Shown piece by piece: positions 51,896-53,689 of a stretch of DNA of 53,689 bases. The DNA comes from Sphingomonas sp. dw_22 (GTDB taxonomy: Bacteria > Pseudomonadota > Alphaproteobacteria > Sphingomonadales > Sphingomonadaceae), in NCBI RefSeq assembly GCF_018449795.1, contig NZ_JAAVVE010000028.1, positions 1 to 53,689 of the forward strand. Direction: 5' to 3'. A program made the position numbers and the translations under genes. How positions within the stretch are numbered: position 1 is the stretch's first letter; each line of letters begins with the position of its first letter. Below the pieces are notes generated by a model. That model worked only from the letters and a program-made list of their open reading frames with translations, was not told where the DNA came from and made no database searches.

Positions 51896-53689
51896 ATGCA
51901 ATTCAAGCACCTCGGCCTGTCCGAGACCGTCCTCGCTGCGCTCGCCGCGAAGGGCTATACCGAAGCGACTCCGATCCAGGAGAAGTCGATCCCGTCGCTG
52001 CTCGAAGGGCGCGACCTGCTCGGCATCGCCCAGACCGGCACCGGCAAGACCGCCGCGTTCATGCTCCCCTCGATCGATCGCCTGATCGCATCGGGCAAGC
52101 GCGCCGCCCCGCGCGGCTGCCGCATGCTCGTGCTCGCCCCCACCCGCGAGCTGGCCAGCCAGATCGCCGAGAGCGCCCGCGCCTATTCCAAGGGCACCAA
52201 CCTGTCGATCTGCACGCTGTTCGGCGGCACCTCGATCCATAAGAACAAGACCGATCTCGCCCGCGGCGTCGACATCGTCGTCGCCACGCCGGGCCGTCTG
52301 GTCGACCTGATCGACCAGCATTATGCGATCCTGCTCGGGATCGAGATCCTGGTGCTCGACGAAGCCGACCAGATGATGGACCTGGGCTTCATCCACGCCC
52401 TGAAGCGCATCGTCCGCGAGCTTCCCTCGAAGCGCCAGACGCTGTTCTTCTCGGCGACCATGCCCAAGACGATCCGCGAGCTGGCCGGCCAGTTCATCAA
52501 GGATCCAATCGAAGTGAAGGTCACGCCCGAGGCGACGACCGCCGAGCGTGTCGAGCAGCGCGTCACCTTCGTCCAGCAGGCCGAGAAGCAGTCGCTGCTG
52601 ACGATCGCACTGCGCGATCCGAGCATCGATCGCGCGCTGGTCTTCACCCGCACCAAGCACGGCGCCGACCGCGTCGTCCGCCTGCTCGGCGGCAGCGGCA
52701 TCGCCTCGAATGCGATCCACGGCAACAAGAGCCAGCCGCAGCGCGAGCGCGCGCTGGGCGAGTTCAAGTCGGGCAAGGTCAAGATCCTGGTCGCGACCGA
52801 CATCGCCGCACGCGGCATCGACGTGTCGGGCGTCAGCCATGTCTTCAACTTCGAGCTGCCCAATGTGCCCGATCAATATGTCCACCGCATCGGCCGCACC
52901 GCGCGTGCCGGCGCGACCGGCGTGGCGATCAGCTATTGCGCGGATGACGAGCGTCCATACCTGCGCGACATCGAGCGGCTCACCCGCCAGAAGGTGACCA
53001 TCGAGCCGCTGCCGGCCGATTTCGTCAACGAATCGAACAAGATCAAGTCGAGCCGTTCGCCGATGCCGGTCGCCCGCGACGAACAGAACGGCCGCAACGG
53101 CCGCGCGATGCAGCACCAGAACGGCCGCCGCAGCGACAGCCAGCCGCGCGGCGAGCGCCGTGACGGTCCGCCGCGGGGCGATCAGCCGCGCCGCGCCGGG
53201 GGGCCGGGAACGGAGGCCCCCCGCAGGAAGCGCCCGCGGGCCGCAAAGCCCGCCAGCAAGGCCCGCCCCAAGGGCAGGGGGCGAGCCCCCCCGGCCCGGG
53301 GGGGCCGCGGCCGCCCGCGGCGGGGGGGGGAAGGGGGGGGGGGGGGGGGGGGGGGGGGAGGCGGGGGGGGGGGGGGGAGGGGGGGGGGGGGAACCCCCCC
53401 CCCCCCCCGCGCGGCCGGGGGGGGGGGGAGGGGGCGCGGAAAAAGGCCCACCGGGGGGCGGAGGGGATGTAGGGGCGGCCGGTGGCCGGGAGGGGGGTGG
53501 CGATCGGGCCGCCAAAGACGACCGCGCGTTTCCAGTGGCGGCTCAACGGGGCGAAGGGCTATGTCAGCACGCACGCGCTGCCGGGGGGGCGGGGGCGGGG
53601 CGGGGGGGGGCGGCCCCGCGCCCGGGGCGGCGCGCCCCCCCCCCCCCCGCGGGGGGGGGGGGGCGGGGGGGGGCCCCCCCCCCCGCGGG
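51896..53689 (+). CDS. DEAD-box ATP-dependent RNA helicase (3' end lost in poor sequence)
   Basis: RhlE/DeaD-type RNA helicase. Q motif (GYTEATPIQ), Walker A AQTGTGKT (near 46), PTREL, DEAD at 154-157, SAT near 187, ARGID and HRIGRTARAG (near 330) are all present, giving a complete two-lobe core of about 375 residues. The C-terminal extension is Arg/Asn/Gln/Gly-rich (NGRNGRAMQHQNGRR), as in RNA-binding tails. From about 53195 the frame turns into Gly/Arg/Pro codons because the bases become G/C runs. No stop occurs in frame before the window end, so the true C-terminus is not visible and the end given is the window edge. Which helicase subtype is uncertain. Confidence 0.88.
   Translation, partial: MQFKHLGLSETVLAALAAKGYTEATPIQEKSIPSLLEGRDLLGIAQTGTGKTAAFMLPSIDRLIASGKRAAPRGCRMLVLAPTRELASQIAESARAYSKGTNLSICTLFGGTSIHKNKTDLARGVDIVVATPGRLVDLIDQHYAILLGIEILVLDEADQMMDLGFIHALKRIVRELPSKRQTLFFSATMPKTIRELAGQFIKDPIEVKVTPEATTAERVEQRVTFVQQAEKQSLLTIALRDPSIDRALVFTRTKHGADRVVRLLGGSGIASNAIHGNKSQPQRERALGEFKSGKVKILVATDIAARGIDVSGVSHVFNFELPNVPDQYVHRIGRTARAGATGVAISYCADDERPYLRDIERLTRQKVTIEPLPADFVNESNKIKSSRSPMPVARDEQNGRNGRAMQHQNGRRSDSQPRGERRDGPPRGDQPRRAGGPGTEAPRRKRPRAAKPASKARPKGRGRAPPARGGRGRPRRGGEGGGGGGGGGGGGGGGRGGGGTPPPPRAAGGGGRGRGKRPTGGRRGCRGGRWPGGGWRSGRQRRPRVSSGGSTGRRAMSARTRCRGGGGGAGGGGPAPGAARPPPPRGGGGAGGGPPPRG
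53195..53689. other. Unreliable sequence: poly-G/poly-C contig end
   Basis: Long G and C homopolymers dominate, with short islands of ordinary composition (for example around 53490-53580). Apparent reading frames here are almost pure Gly or Pro. This is far outside the composition of the rest of the window and has the look of low-quality or mis-assembled terminal sequence. Confidence 0.8.

Overview
The window looks like chromosomal DNA of a Sphingomonas-type alphaproteobacterium (order Sphingomonadales). The support is high GC content, the hisS-prfA-prmC-DUF4167 run, a large TonB-dependent receptor with an EILVTG Ton box, several TTG starts behind clear Shine-Dalgarno sites, and many short GC-rich intergenic palindromes. 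I see no phage, plasmid, insertion sequence or CRISPR. The last ~500 bases are poly-G/poly-C and look like a failed contig end.

Layout. 0.2-6.5 kb: a polysaccharide flippase, a two-CBS protein, a small membrane protein, two tandem secreted DUF4139 proteins and a DUF4167 protein. 6.8-9.9 kb: the overlapping translation operon hisS-prfA-prmC (minus strand). 10.2-16.1 kb: a complete tripartite RND efflux pump. 16.2-19.3 kb: an orphan TonB-dependent receptor. 19.5-31.1 kb: a cell-wall / D-amino-acid salvage locus. It has an AmpG-like permease coupled to a serine hydrolase on the plus strand. On the minus strand run a LysR regulator, dgcN, dgcA, a secreted D-aminoacylase, a DAACS symporter and dacB, and a further exported serine hydrolase is divergent from lysR. 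31.1-31.4 kb: tRNA-Gly(TCC), whose 3' end is duplicated in an 87-bp tandem repeat. 31.4-43.2 kb: housekeeping genes (hemW, an LpoA-like lipoprotein, rsmI, yraN-family gene, gshB, DedA, xerC, transaldolase, priA), with a pair of small secreted paralogues flanking a DUF2490 protein. 43.4-48.1 kb: a secreted HExxH metallopeptidase-like TPR protein, a trypsin-like protease with membrane helices, a DUF1203 protein and an Ada methyltransferase. 48.3-51.6 kb: a xyloside operon (MFS transporter plus GH43 beta-xylosidase) behind a LacI-type operator, then a PilZ protein. 51.9 kb to the end: a DEAD-box RNA helicase running into unreliable sequence.

The most interesting unit is the salvage locus. DgcN and DgcA are the known N-acetylation / racemisation pair for D-glutamate, with a LysR regulator. 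Here they overlap translationally with a secreted D-aminoacylase and sit with a symporter whose sodium-site residues are changed, DacB, an AmpG-like permease and two serine hydrolases. I infer a route from murein peptides to L-glutamate. Secondary points are the Ton-box-like segment inside a DUF4139 protein, the tRNA-linked tandem repeat, and mobile-looking palindromic repeats that supply ribosome-binding sites or gene ends.
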